A DNA stretch of 64,000 bases from Cerioporus squamosus (lineage: Eukaryota > Basidiomycota > Agaricomycetes > Polyporales > Polyporaceae). A program made the position numbers and the translations under genes. The stretch lies in contig JABYQS010000092.1 of assembly GCA_022592435.1 (NCBI GenBank), positions 1-64,000 on the forward strand, read 5' to 3'. Every line of letters begins with the position of its first letter. Within the stretch, counting starts at the first letter, position 1. A model generated the notes under the pieces. It had not been told where the DNA came from, ran no database searches, and saw nothing but the letters and a program-made list of their open reading frames with translations. Below are positions 23,154-34,603 of the stretch, piece by piece.

Positions 23154-23589
23154 GGTGGCGGAGGACAAGTTGCGAAGCGCCCAAGCGGCTTGTAACAAAG
23201 TGTTGATCATTGACCGCGATTACTGACTCATCATAAGTTGTTAAATAAGTTTCCCTGCTGAAATCCTGGCAAAATGATAACGTTGCTTGATTCGGCCTGA
23301 CAGGTGGGATACTTTACGTTTACTACACGGTAAGCCTCCAAGGAAAGTCTCGTCTAGGCAAATTTGGAAGGCTTAAAAACCTATTGTGGCAAGTGTAAGG
23401 GGGTTACGCGGAAGGTTTTACATATCGCAAAACTCTTACTTTCAGCAATTCAACTTCTATGCCTTTACTAACCCCGGAAAGGATGCTTTCTTTGCAGTGT
23501 ATTTAAACATTTACTTACCCGCGTATCACAACCTTAAATGCGCTACGCGGTCGCGTTGGCTCTCTGCAACCAACCTCCACTTCCTTCTC
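23154..23589. promoter_or_regulatory. Shared promoter region of two mitochondrial genes
   Basis: 436 bp between the start codons of the complex I subunit (minus) and the HMG-box protein (plus). Both promoters and 5' UTRs must fit in this AT-richer stretch. A TATTTAAA-like box lies near 23500, about 90 bp before the HMG start. Motifs were judged by eye only. Confidence 0.5.
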
Positions 23590-24696
23590 ATGATCTCTCG
23601 CCTCGTAGCACGCGTTCTACCGCGCCCATCGGTGCTGAATGTCGCGACCGCCGTCGGGCTGCGCGTCGCGCCCGGTGCGCGCCAGCACGCCGTCGCGCGG
23701 ACGTTCTTGACGACCGCACATGTGTCCGAACCTGCCGCGAAAGAAGGGACGACCAAGTCCAAGGCTCCCAAGTCCACGTCTACCAAGGCCAAGTCTACCA
23801 AGGTGAAGAAGGCTACGAAGACCGCCGCGGCAAAGAAAGCCCCTACGAAGAAGAAGCCCGCCAAGAAGGCTGGCAGGCCCCCGAAGGACGACTCGGAGGC
23901 TCGCTTCAGGAAGGGCCTGATGTGTGCGTCATCGCGCTCTGTGTGAAGCTGGATGAGTTTGACACGACTGATTGCACTACAGCCGTGAAGGTGAAGAGGT
24001 CGGAGCTGCCACCGGTCAAGCCGATATCGCCCTACAGTTTGTTCGTGCGGGAGCAGTACAAGAACGCCGAAATAACTGGCAGCTTTGGCGAAAAGTCTAC
24101 AGAGATTGCGGCGCGCTGGAAGCAGTTGAGCGAGGAGGAGAAGGAGGTATGCGTCCCAACTCGTTACGTATGCGTTGGCTCTTAGAAACTCGTCCATGCG
24201 TTCCAGTCTTACCGGGAGAAAGCGGAGTCTCTCAAGGAGCAGTTTGCGAAGGAACAGGAGGAGTGGTACAAGACGACCGACCCCCGCATCCTTCGCGCCA
24301 TCAACGCACAGCGCAAAGCTCACAACAAGCTCGGGATCCGCGTGCCCCAACATCTTCGTGACAAGCGGCCTCTCAGCCCATACATGATGTACGTCACCTC
24401 TTGTCAGACATTGTGTCATTGAGTCGAATTGTGACGGCCCCGTAGGTACATGGTGGAAGTGCGCGATAGCGTTGAACTCGACTTGACCTTACCTCGGAGG
24501 GACGCCATTATGAAGCAGGCGGGCCAGGTCGGTAAGATGTGGCAAGACCTGCCTGCGGAAGAGAAGCAGGTACGTATCGTCTGCTTGCAGATCTACTCTA
24601 GTAGTGATTGACTGGGAAACGCTCGAGCAGCGCTATGCGGACAAATTCAAGAAGGCCATAGAGGAATACAGAGCCAAGCAGTCGGCCAATGCGTAG
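23590..24696 (+). CDS. Two-HMG-box protein, probably mitochondrial (Abf2/TFAM-like)
   Basis: Predicted join 23590..23923, 23983..24146, 24207..24388, 24446..24569, 24631..24696 (289 aa). The N-terminus is Arg-rich and poor in acidic residues (MISRLVARVLPRPS), a good mitochondrial targeting signal. It is followed by a Lys/Ala/Thr-rich linker with an AT-hook-like GRPP motif. HMG box 1 (about residues 121-175) reads PPVKPISPYSLFVREQ with SFGEKSTEIAARWKQLSEEEK. Box 2 reads RDKRPLSPYMMYMVEV with QAGQVGKMWQDLPAEEK. Such proteins bend and compact mitochondrial DNA and support its transcription and maintenance. The linker would also suit nuclear chromatin, so mitochondrial location is an inference from the presequence and from its divergent neighbour, a complex I subunit. 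Confidence 0.9.
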
Positions 24697-25289
24697 TCCT
24701 CTCTCGTCGTCTATCTGCGCACTCTCAACCCTGCTCACTCATGACGCTCCTTTCACCGATCCACATGTCATGTTCATGTTCGACTTTGCTCCCTCTCCGG
24801 ATGCTCACGTCTTATTTTGAGCAGCATTCTTGTACCTTAGTTAAAACACTTCTCATTCGTATGATATAGCGAAGAATGGTCACTCGATGCATCGTTATCA
24901 TACAGGAAGGTGGAATGTTATAAGTAATTCGCCTCAGGCGATCTTGGCTCTTGCCTGACAGCAATTCTTATGTCTGTTGGTCTTCTCGTCCTGTGTACTA
25001 GATATACGATCGGACCCTCGAGCGACACACCGCCAAAACGAAGCGAGCAGTCCAAGCAGTCGGTTGGTGACCGGTGACCGTTGGCGGGCTCTGAAGCTGA
25101 AGTATTATCCCTTCGCAGCAGAGCTGGGCGACGGTGATTTCTCAGCCGTCCGTGATGGTGCGAGACGAAGTCTGGATAGAGTCAAGCAGTCGCTGACCAT
25201 GGATCCAGCGAATCGTCGAGCACGGTCAGATGCACGGTATGTACCGCTTAGTAATTACGCCAGCCATCCCCCTGTCCCTGCAGGTGGCG
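24697..25289. other. Downstream of HMG-box gene, no gene seen
   Basis: Contains the HMG-box 3' flank. The open frames present overlap the antisense HET fragment that follows and have no motif of their own. Confidence 0.45.
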
Positions 25290-25455
25290 GGAAGACGTGG
25301 CTGTCACATTGCCTTGCCCTCGAACTCGTCAACTCGGACGTCGACGGGGCAGGCCACCGATGTATCGTCCCGGCACCTATTGCCGAGGTGCTCTCCATCG
25401 CAGTCCAGCTGCAGGCGGACGTTGATCGTCGAAACGTTAACCTCCGGACAGGGAG
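25290..25455 (-). pseudogene. Fragment of a HET-gene paralogue
   Basis: On the minus strand the frame reads INVRLQLDCDGEHLGNRCRD and then ACPVDV. This matches SDVRLRCDGTHLRDWCRDDD and SCPVDV of the HET protein at 29132-31303 (near 30990-31070). At DNA level the run TGCCCCGTCGACGTC is shared. The match covers only about 50 residues of the HET C-terminal region, the frame ends shortly after, and no HET domain is nearby. It is therefore a truncated duplicate, about 4 kb away and inverted relative to the intact gene. Confidence 0.7.
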
Positions 25456-25939
25456 CGGCGGCCAACGACTCCTGCACACCTGAACGCAGCCTCAGCCACT
25501 TCAATCACGAGCGACTGACTTCCCTCAACACCGCGATAGATATCGAGTCCTCTTCGATCAACATGTGCAACGGAACGACGCTTCCTGACGTTGATGTGCT
25601 GCCGGGACCAACATGGGTATCACTGCTAGCATACACCAACGACTTGTGTCATAAATCAAGAGTATATCCATCAGGCGGAGTTCTGGGTAGGGGGCGAGTA
25701 ACGAGACCGATGGAGAAGTGCGGAAGGGGAGGGCGGCGTAGGGAGTCTACTACGGGTGCGAGCCGGGACCGGGAAGAGATAAACGAGCGACAGCGGGTTT
25801 AAGGAGAAGGGTATAAGGTAGGCGATGATAGAACAACTGCGACAACGATGTGAGCAATAATGATGCAGAACAGAGTCAAACATAAACCAGACACGAGTCC
25901 ACTGCCAAAGGAGAACATAGATCGGAACCGCTGCCGCTA

Positions 25940-27265
25940 TCACAGCCTGTGCCCGGGCACCGCCCAGAATATCATCGTCAGCGCAACCGTGCACGAAGCG
26001 ACGAGGACCGACACCCAAATCGCGCGGCCGAGCAGGAGCTTCTTGACGTACGGCTCGCGGATGTGCAGGGTGCGGAATGGCGTGGACTCGGACTGGCCGA
26101 GGAAGACCAGCACGGGATCAAGCTCGTACTGGTGGGAAATGAGGAAGAGGATGGCAAGCGCGTAGGGTATGAAGAGCTACAGGAAGTTTGGTTAGGCCGC
26201 TAACCACGAACTCAAGAAGATAGCCACGTACGAAGAAACGCTTGGATTTAGGCTGGACGTCGAGGAAGATGAGAGAGAAGCCCGCCGCGAGACCGATCCA
26301 GAGGATGACGAGGCCCGCGATCAGCCTGACGAGGGCAGACACAGGCGTCAAGTTTCCGAACGCCTTCGCGCGCAGGAACCGGGGGAATGCGTCTTGCTCC
26401 ATGGCACGGTAGCAGTACTCCTTTTGGGCATGGAACATGTCCGGGATCTGAGCCATGAGGGACATTTCGCTCTGCGTCTTCGGCTCATGGGTGCTGCTAA
26501 GCGGGAAGGAGTGGATGCGCAGTGCCGGGGGCAAGTAGATCTCGTGGTTCTCATTTGAACCTGGAGCGGTTCCCGCAGGTGAGAGGTAGCGGTAGTAGAT
26601 GCGCTCGGCGGAAGCAATGAGGTCCTGGCGAGTAATTGCCTGTGAACGAGGAATGATCGTGGGCGCGCGCGATGCACGCTTGAAGAGGGTAGGCGTGCGG
26701 CCAGAGAGGGAGAAGGGGGTCGTAGAGCGTGGCGGCTCGGTGGTACCGACGGCTGTCACGCCAGGCGAGACGGACGTCATGCGGGGACTGGGACTGCGAG
26801 CTGCCTTCTCGTCGCCCGCCGCGGCGAGGTTCTGCCTATCGTGTTCGGAAAGCATCTCACCTGTGCTCGCAGTACTCCGCTTCGTCCCCGTATGCGGGTT
26901 CAGCCCCACTACCGTGCCGTAGATAGACCCTCGTCTGCGCGCATAGTCCCAGTACTCCGGCCAGTCCTCGCGGATCGCCCTGCCAGACTTGCGCACGTCC
27001 TTGAAGTATGCGCGACACAAGTTCTCGTGCTGCTGCACGTCAAGCCAGAAGTCCAGGATATCTTCCGCGCCTTCACGTTGCAGGAACAAGCTGTGGCATA
27101 TGGTTTAGTCGATCAAACATGCGGATTCCACTACTTGACGACTTACTAGAACATGAACAAGTCTACGGGCGGACGTGTTCGGCGCGACAGAACCTCTGTG
27201 AACGTGGGCAGACGGTTCTTTCGGTCCTTTGCCCAGTCATCTTGGCGGCGTTGCTCGTCGTCCAT
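25940..27265 (-). CDS. RAX1: Rax1-like RGS-domain membrane protein
   Basis: Predicted complement join 25940..26176, 26232..27090, 27147..27265 (about 404 aa). The RGS-like part opens with LPTFTEVLSRRTRPPVDLF and continues YLFLQREGAEDILDFWLDVQ and ENLCRAYFKDV. This is the pattern of yeast Rax1, which with Rax2 marks bud or growth sites. An insert of roughly 85 residues rich in Ser, Thr and Pro interrupts the domain before it resumes (LIASAERIYYRYLSP). The C-terminal third has three or four membrane helices (LVRLIAGLVILWIGLAAGF; LFIPYALAILFLIS; IWVSVLVASCTVALTMIFW). The start is uncertain: the ATG at 27265 is the first in phase with the conserved part, but a short upstream exon starting at 27342 could add about ten residues. 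It is likely a cortical polarity factor acting at the hyphal tip or septum. Confidence 0.75.
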
Positions 27266-27558
27266 GCCGTAGTTGTCGCTGTACGCGATGATGAGGGGGA
27301 AGAACAACGCGACGACCGCGTTGCACGGCTGACGCTCAACATGGCTTTCAGACTCCGCTTATTCCTTGACAACACTTCAACAGGGAACTAATGGCGGCGT
27401 GTTAGTCTCGTTCAAAAACGATTAAGGAGGTCATTTGAAGCTATTGATACTGATACTAATAGTATGTACTTACTCGTACTCTCCTCTCTTGCTCTCCATC
27501 CTCGTTGTTCTCCCTTCCTGGCACTCCTCATCTATTCTAGAGACGGTGTTCTATTGCG

Positions 27559-28407
27559 ATGACAACACTCAATAATGCACTGGCTGGCCTTGGCGCAGAG
27601 GCAGGGCCTTCCGCTGGTTTACCCTTCGATCTGCAGAACTTGCCTGTCGGCCAGCTCGAGTCCCTGCGATTCAAAGCGAACCAGATCATCGAGTCTATCC
27701 AGCTGCTCCAGAGGACGATAGAGATGGGAGGACAGAATGTAATGCCTGCATGGCCAGACATACTCTCGAAATACAATATCCTGCTCTCGCAATCACATAA
27801 CCTCACCATTTCCCTCCTCGCCGCCCACCAGGCAAGCACCGCTACGACTGGGAACCCATACGAGAAGATCGCACTGCACCCTCGTGTCCCGCTAACCGAC
27901 GCGCAGCTGGACAACGAGCTCATCCCTCTCCTCCGCAATCAGCAAACCACCGATGTCCTGCGCTACGAGAACGAGACTGTCCGACATCTCGCGGAACACA
28001 TGGAGACGAAGGGTTCCCTGGGCGTACTCGGACACACGTCTCGTCCAGGCGGCAGGCACCCGGAGTACGACGATGTCCTGCGAGAGTGCGAGCAAATACG
28101 CGCTGAGCATGATGCTCGCGTTGAGCGAGCCACGCGCGCGGTGACGATGCTCCGCGACAAGTACGACTGGAAGGCGCGTGTGGCGGTCGAGCAGGAAGAA
28201 CCGGAGGAGCTTGAGTGGGACCCGCGGCTACCTGGGGGTTTGCCGGCGGGTGCTCCTGAGCCAAGCGACGAGGGAAGTGCTGAGACGCCAAGTGGGAGGC
28301 AGAGTAACGACAGCGAAGAGGAGGAGGAGCTGGAAGAAGTCCTCGGGAACGGCGAGCATACACCGGAAGGTTCCCAAGGTCCGTCGACACCGATGGCTAT
28401 CTCGTAG
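27559..28407 (+). CDS. MED8: Mediator complex subunit 8
   Basis: Intron-free gene of 282 aa. The N-terminal helical part (LESLRFKANQIIESIQLLQR; AWPDILSKYNILLSQSHNL) and the next block (KIALHPRVPLTDAQLDNEL; RNQQTTDVL) match the fungal Med8 pattern. Med8 belongs to the Mediator head module, where it contacts Med18/Med20 and TBP and passes signals from activators to RNA polymerase II in the nucleus. The C-terminal 60 residues are acidic and low complexity (EEEEELEEV), common in Mediator subunits. It starts about 300 bp from the Rax1-like gene, which runs the other way, so the two probably share an upstream region. No frame problems are seen. Confidence 0.82.
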   Translation: MTTLNNALAGLGAEAGPSAGLPFDLQNLPVGQLESLRFKANQIIESIQLLQRTIEMGGQNVMPAWPDILSKYNILLSQSHNLTISLLAAHQASTATTGNPYEKIALHPRVPLTDAQLDNELIPLLRNQQTTDVLRYENETVRHLAEHMETKGSLGVLGHTSRPGGRHPEYDDVLRECEQIRAEHDARVERATRAVTMLRDKYDWKARVAVEQEEPEELEWDPRLPGGLPAGAPEPSDEGSAETPSGRQSNDSEEEEELEEVLGNGEHTPEGSQGPSTPMAIS

Positions 28408-29131
28408 GGATATCGGGGTATGGGTTCCATGGTACGTGGTTACTTGGCCGTCGCGTGCATCTATTCACTAATGTCCTACAAGGGACCATTATCACACTGA
28501 TGGATCCGTCGTCGGGGCGGTGGTTGACGATAGCGAGCCGCCACCCGGTGTAATCACGACTGTGCCTCTGCCGTTACTACCGATGAGACTATACGCCACC
28601 GAGTCCGAGTAGCCCAAACAATTTCAAAGGCAAATGAGGCGATCAGCAGTGCCTCAAGAGCTGCTACAGTCTTGTCCTTCCACTTCCCCGATCCCAAACA
28701 CACATCAGAACCTCGGCCGACCCCACTGCATCAGACAAGGACGGAGTCACCGCCAATGCTGTAACCTCCGCATGCCCGACTCAATGTACTCCGCAGTCGT
28801 TCGACAAGCGTTGTCATGCTCCTCTCTATTCCTCGCGGGATAAATGGGTTTGCCTCTTTGCCGTACTACACCTCAACGTAAGTGCGCCTTCTAGCCCGGC
28901 GCTCGACCCTCCGCGACCCTTGACATCTCCTGAGCACTGTGAGCAGCATTGCCGCAGATAAACTTCTCCGAGGACCGAGATTTCGCGGCAGATCTCATGG
29001 TATATCCGTTGTAAGCCGCGCGCGTATGTCCGCAATCCCCCATCGACCAGGTGCCCCAGTGAGTACATCGCTATGTCGACGTCTCCAAGGTCGATCATTG
29101 TACTGACGCTGTCAGGACACCAGATACCTCA
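28408..29131. other. Intergenic upstream of HET gene
   Basis: 0.72 kb between two plus-strand genes. A minus-strand open frame (28826-29098) has a somewhat protein-like composition but no motif or paralogue, so I do not call it a gene. Confidence 0.45.
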
Positions 29132-31303
29132 ATGTGGCTGCTGCGCACCGATCGCGCAGAGTTGCACTACTTCAGCAGACCTCCTCCGAAGTACGCCATC
29201 CTCTCTCACGTATGGTGGGGCCGCGAGCTATCGTTCCAGGATGTCCAGGCGCTCCACTCCTCCCCTTCCTCCAGTGGCAATCCGCGATCCAGGGCATCCC
29301 CAAAGATCAGGGATTGTTGCATCTATGCGGAGTCCCAGGGCTATGAATGGCTCTGGGTAGACACGTGCTGCATCGACAAGACGAGCAGCGCCGAGCTTTC
29401 CGAGGCGGTGAACTCGATGTACTCGTGGTATGCATCCGCCTCGGTGTGCTACGCTTACCTCCAGGACGTCCACGCAGAGAAAGAAGGCAGCGTTTCCGAC
29501 GCGGCCTTCCGACAGAGCAGGTGGTTCACCCGTGGCTGGACGCTCCAGGAGCTCATTGCGCCCAAGGAGGTCCACTTCCTCTCTGCGGATTGGCGATGGC
29601 TCGGGACGAAGCGGATGTTCGCGCCATTCCTTGACCAGATCACCGGGATTGACTGCGACGTTCTTACCTTCGTCAAACCTGTGATGGCTATCCCCGTTGC
29701 GAAGAGGATGTCGTGGGCAGCGCGCCGGGAGACGACGAGGGTAGAGGACGAAGCGTATGCTCTCATGGGCATATTCGATGTCAACATACCCACCATCTAT
29801 GGCGAAGGGCGACGCGCATTCCGGAGACTCCAGGAGGAGATCATGAAGAACTCCGCGGACCATACCTTGTTCGCATGGGGCCCTTCTCTCCCGTTCCCTG
29901 GCCACTTCCAGTGGGCGCCCGCTGGGCGTTGTTGCGAGGCTCAAAGCACGGATCGTCCGTACTTCCAGAATCTCCTCGCTAGTTCTGCATCCGACTTCGC
30001 CGGATTCTCGGGGATCTCAGTGATACCAGGGGAGTCTCTTGAGGACACCCTCCAGAGTCGGGAACTGTCCGGCATCGAGAAGGTGCCGTTGACCTCACAT
30101 TCATCGTCCAAAGGCGTTCTGCTGACTCATTAGTTCGGAACACATACACAGAGATCATCAACCCTCCGACGTTTGGTGATGGCGGGCCCAGCGATATCTG
30201 GACGTCCCGCGGAAGGAGAACATGTAACTCAGCGCAAGATCACAACTCCGTTGAATGCCAATCATGTCGCCGACTTCAACGTTACTAGTCTCGGCATTCG
30301 AGCCCATCTACCAATAATTGAAGCTGGCGCAATCTCCGTGGCGCTCTTAGCCTGTCGTGGCACCGTGGCTAGCGGCGCCATGCTGGGTCTGGTCCTTCGC
30401 CGCGTGTCCGAACATTCACCGTTGCACCAAGTTGGCGGTAGTCTTCTCGTGAACTTCGCTCGTTTAGAGCTATCGATAGCAACACCCGACTCCGAGGACG
30501 ATGGGCACCACGTTCGCTGGATCCTCTTGGACCCTGCAGATCCCACCACTCGGCGACTACTAGGACTATCGTCATCGGGTCCGACGTACCAGTGGATGGA
30601 CATCTACATCCGGCAACAGTCAACCGTGATCCTCGAAGACCAACTTCTATCTCTCGGACCTCGGATACCAGCTGCCTTCTCGCCGTTTGACTCCAGGGTT
30701 GTTGACCCCTGCTGGGTTGCTCTGTTCGACCTTGGCATCGCATGGCTCGAGCAACAAGGCTTCCGCAGCCAAGATCCATGGCTCTACGGCGTCAACAGCC
30801 TTCACCCTTCCTCAATCCTCACTTATACGTTCACCCACATCTCCACCGCCGAGCAGTTCAAGATCCACATCGGCCAGTGCCTGACGTGGGAGGCGTGGTC
30901 GCGGCTCTGGGTCACCGTCGAGTATACCCGCCGCTCCCCGTCAAGAGACTCTGATTTCGAGGCCGAGCTGGTGGTGGACTCCATCCATCGGTCTGACGTC
31001 CGACTGCGCTGCGACGGGACGCATCTCAGGGATTGGTGTCGAGACGACGACATGGTCTCCTGCCCCGTCGACGTCGACGAGTCTGCAACATTGACGCGTA
31101 TATCGATGTACAGCCGCGCCTTTCAGCCGTCGGGCCTCGGTGCCGACGCGAGCGGCGTCGTACACTTGACCGTGCTGGACAAGTCGATGGATCCACGGTC
31201 AGCAACCGCCTGGATCTACCCGGACTTCGTTCCATCTGTGGCACCAACATCTTCAAGCAGTCATGGGACTGATCCCGCTTCCCCATTCCATGGAGATATA
31301 TAG
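29132..31303 (+). CDS. HET-domain (heterokaryon incompatibility-type) protein
   Basis: Predicted join 29132..30082, 30134..31303 (706 aa). The HET domain fills the first 200 residues: YAILSHVW, WLWVDTCCID, YSWYASASVCYAYLQDV and RWFTRGWTLQELIAP, then YALMGIFDVNIPTIYGEG and FRRLQEEI. HET proteins trigger programmed cell death when unlike fungal individuals fuse, and HET domains resemble TIR folds. The frame is interrupted only by a TAG at 30131-30133. A 51-bp GT..AG intron (30083-30133) with a CTGAC branch-like site just before CATTAG would remove it and keep phase, so I take it as an intron; its donor (GTGCCG) is weak. The C-terminal half (NVTSLGIRAHLPIIE; DVRLRCDGTHLRDWCRDDD) is the usual HET-protein tail in Agaricomycetes. 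A fragment of this tail lies at 25.3 kb. Confidence 0.88.
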
Positions 31304-31653
31304 CTCTCCTGCGAAGGATGTCACGTCGCCTCGACGGCGAGAAGCGCTGTTGTTCCCTCCCAGAGTTAGACTTATATTCGCTCTAACTGTTTAGAAGCAA
31401 CAGGCGGTCGTGTGTCCGGAGATAGGTAATCAAACACGGTTGTATGAATACACCTTCCGCTGTGAACGTCCCGTTTATCCGGCTTCGAGGAAGCTCACTC
31501 GAGGCGGCTTCGTCTGACGTCGTGCCGAGGTGCTAGGCGAACTGATGAAGTAGCTCTCAACAAGACAATGAGATTCTCTTCAAGCATAAGTACTCTGTTA
31601 CGATACATTGCCGCCGTGTCCGGGACCTCTGACCAAGATCGCTACCAAATCTG
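31304..31653. other. Short intergenic gap, nothing recognised
   Basis: 350 bp between the 3' ends of two convergent genes (HET, plus; decayed unknown gene, minus). No coding or regulatory signal was identified. Confidence 0.45.
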
Positions 31654-33181
31654 CTACTCCTGTTTGTACGTCAAGCCTACAACCACGTCACCGTCGTCGT
31701 TGAACAATGGGTCTTTTATGAAGAACACCCCTCCGCCAGGGAAGACGAACTGCGAGTGAGTCTTCGATGCTTCTGCGACGTCGTGCACTAGGTTCAATCT
31801 CCCCACGGCGATACCATCCAAGTACTTCTTCATGTTCGCGAAGAGCTCCGCATTCGACTGCACCTTGAACGGGTCGGAGGGGGGGTCTCGCGTCAGGGTT
31901 ACGCACGTGTTCGAGGGAGAGCAGTTCGCAGCGGCGGTGAGCTCCAGCGCACCGTTGGCAACGGATGTGAGCGTGAAGACAAAGCCTCACTTCACCGTCG
32001 CCTCAACCGTGCACGCCGTCCAGACGCTCATGCGGCCCAATGGAATCAGTTTGCGGTTCTGGCGGTAGATGTGCGTGTTCGCGGCGAAGTTGATCGCGTT
32101 GTTCTTCGTGTCGAGCTCGACTGTGACCTGGGTGTCGCTCGTGTGCGTGTAGGGACGGAAGTCATCGTAGCTCCGAGTCTCCGAGAGATGCGACCAGTCC
32201 CACTGCATCGAGGTCTCCGTCTTCGACTTCCACGCAAGGTCGCTATTCGGTGGGTTCGAGTCAGTGAGCGACCACGGGAGGTTATGGTCACCGATGCTCG
32301 AGTCCTAGTTGTCGTTCGCCCAGCCGACGCGGTTGAGCATGTCGAGCGCCGTGCAATTGAGGAAGGTCGCACGCTCGACGAAGAACGTGTCCCAGAAGTT
32401 CGCCTTCGCGATGACCATGCAGCCGCCCTGGCGGCATTGACGGCGGCTCGACCCAGTTTCAGTGTTCCACGTCCAGTCAATTGGCGTGCGCGGGGCTTTG
32501 TTATGGTTGGTCATCTGGAGGAAGAGGAAGCAGTCCAGTTCCCCCCGCGGGACCGTCGTCTGGAACTGGACGGATGTGGGCGGGAAGGAGGGCGCGATGG
32601 GATTCGCGACCGAGGGGTCGTGCACAGTCACCTCCTTGAGGTAGACGCGAAGGAATGACCCGAGTTTGTCGTCAAGCTCCGGACTTTGCCCGAGCGGGAC
32701 CTTGAGCCCAGGCGTCTTCGACAGCTCCGGGTTGAAGGACATGAGGTCGGCGGTGGCAAAGTCGAGGAAGTAGCTGGCTGACGCTGTATGAGCCGAGGAC
32801 AAGGATCTTGGCCGCTATGTCTGGCGGCCCACTAATACTCTTGACGACGTCAAGCCCGAGGCGAACGGCGAACGCGAGAGCCCAGCCATCGATGGAAACT
32901 CTGTGTGTGAAGACAGTTGGTTTATCGTCCACCGCGCGGATTGTGTAGTAGGTGAAACTGTCGGAGACGAAGTGAAGGGAAAACCGGCTCTTGAATTGTT
33001 CGAACTGAACGACGAGAGTGACGGTTGGAGGACTCATGGTTCCGGTCATCTTCTCGCCGCTATCGAGCTGCGCGTTGCACTCGAGTGACTTCGGATCGAG
33101 TGGAAAGCGAGCGTCAAGGCTGGCGTTGATTTGGTCCTGCGGAACAGCGACAATGTGACCAAACTCTTGGAGAGGCGACAT
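31654..33181 (-). pseudogene. Decayed unrecognised gene (about 500 codons)
   Basis: I do not recognise the family. From an ATG at 33181 a protein-like frame runs across nearly 1.5 kb but is broken three times. One extra base lies near 32785, where SYSVSQL must continue as FLDFATADLMSF. An in-frame TAG lies at 32307-32305, and an in-frame TGA near 31985. Before and after each break the composition stays clearly coding, in the same frame for both stops (for example VPQDQINASLDARFP; SPPTVTLVVQFEQF; SFPPTSVQFQTTVPRGELDC; TQVTVELDTKNNAINFAAN; VVVGLTYKQE at the end). The two stops could each arise by one C:G to T:A change (CAG to TAG, TGG or CGA to TGA). The text looks beta-rich, with no signal peptide or membrane span. 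It is divergently arranged with the large gene at 34604. Confidence 0.6.
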
Positions 33182-34603
33182 CGTGAACCTATAGTAGTTA
33201 CACAGGTTAGCTCAAGAGTGCTGCGGATGAAAAACAGAACGACGACGTACGGTCGGTGTGGTAATGCTGCAGACAGGGGGAACTGTAAGGTTTGCTGGTC
33301 GTCTTGCTTTTCAACACTAGTACAATGTCATTCCATGAGGCGACCGCACTCCAATGCGGGACATGACTAGTCCGGAGATTCGCAACCTCCGCACCTCAGG
33401 CTTGCTTGCCTCTTGGACAGCTGCCAGACATCAGCGCGATGAACGGTCTTCGCATGGATAAATAGCACGCACAGAGAGATGCTGCATTTCGTTCCAAGTC
33501 TCGAGGTAACCTCGTGTTCGGAAGAAAGCTAGAAGAAAGCCTCAACTCGCTATGTGGCGTCGCGAGTATAGTAGGAGCAATGCGGGTTACTGTGCATCGG
33601 CCCCATGTATGTCCGCCTTGATCGTAGGACTCCAACCTAGAACAGAGAAAGCAGAGACCACAATACGCGATTTGAGGCCCAACCTGCACCTCCGCGGCGA
33701 AGCCTCCGACCCGAGCGTGGAATTTGCTCATCTGGCAGAAACCCAAGCTTTTACGCTTGCTCCACGGCGGGAGCAGTCGATACCAATAAGACCTAGCATG
33801 CCGCCGCAACACAGGTTAAACCAAAGTCGCGCCCTCTCTCGGAATTAGGACTCACAGGAAAGGTTCCCCCACTGATTCCCTGTTCGCCAAACTTCCCAGT
33901 CGATGATGGTGGGTATTTGCCTGGTAAGTACAAGCCTTTCCAGCCTCAGGAGGCCATCTGTCCTCGTTTACTACCGTGTACGCACGACGCCTACCTTTTC
34001 ACCGAGTACTTCAGTACTTACTCCAAACGGGGGAATCGAGAGGAACTCAGGCCAAGCTCCGTCACTTAGTAGGCGCCCAAGTAGGGGCGCCTACACAGTC
34101 ACGGCGATGTCCGAGTCATATGTAAGTAGACTTGAGCTGAGAGGCTCATCCAGATTCCACCATGCGCCAGTTCATTCCCTTTGCTGACTTGCTCGCGAAG
34201 TTGAAAGGAGCAGGACAGCGCAAGGACAGCGGCGCGAAATGCGTTGAGGTGGCGGACCCGGGCTCTACCTGGGAAGATGTTCAAGCCACAAGACAAACGA
34301 GTAGGATACCGACTCGGATCATGGTCATAGGATGTTCGATGACCAGCAAATCCTTGACAGCAGCTGCGCAGTGGTTCTTGGTTTGAATAGTGCCAGTCGT
34401 GAATGGATCAGAACCGTTCTCCTGCCATTCGAAGTGCGATGCGATCGGTCCTGCCCTATGTACAGGCATACTCAATCGCGACTTAGAGCGTCATGAGGTC
34501 TGAGGGACGACTACAAAGCTTGGCTGGTGAGTTTCACACCTCTTGCCCGCCTCCTGATCCATCACTAGTCACTCACCAATCGCACAGCTCGTACTTACTA
34601 CTC
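33182..34603. other. Divergent intergenic region between two unrecognised genes
   Basis: 1.4 kb between divergent starts. It contains short frames without motifs and repeated GTACTT/AAGTAC-like words near 33990-34025. It should contain both promoters. No tRNA or further rRNA fragment was recognised. Confidence 0.45.

Noticed and set aside
27265..27342. Upstream exon for the Rax1-like gene starting at 27342
   Set aside because: It would need a 38-bp intron, shorter than any other in the window; kept only as an alternative start.
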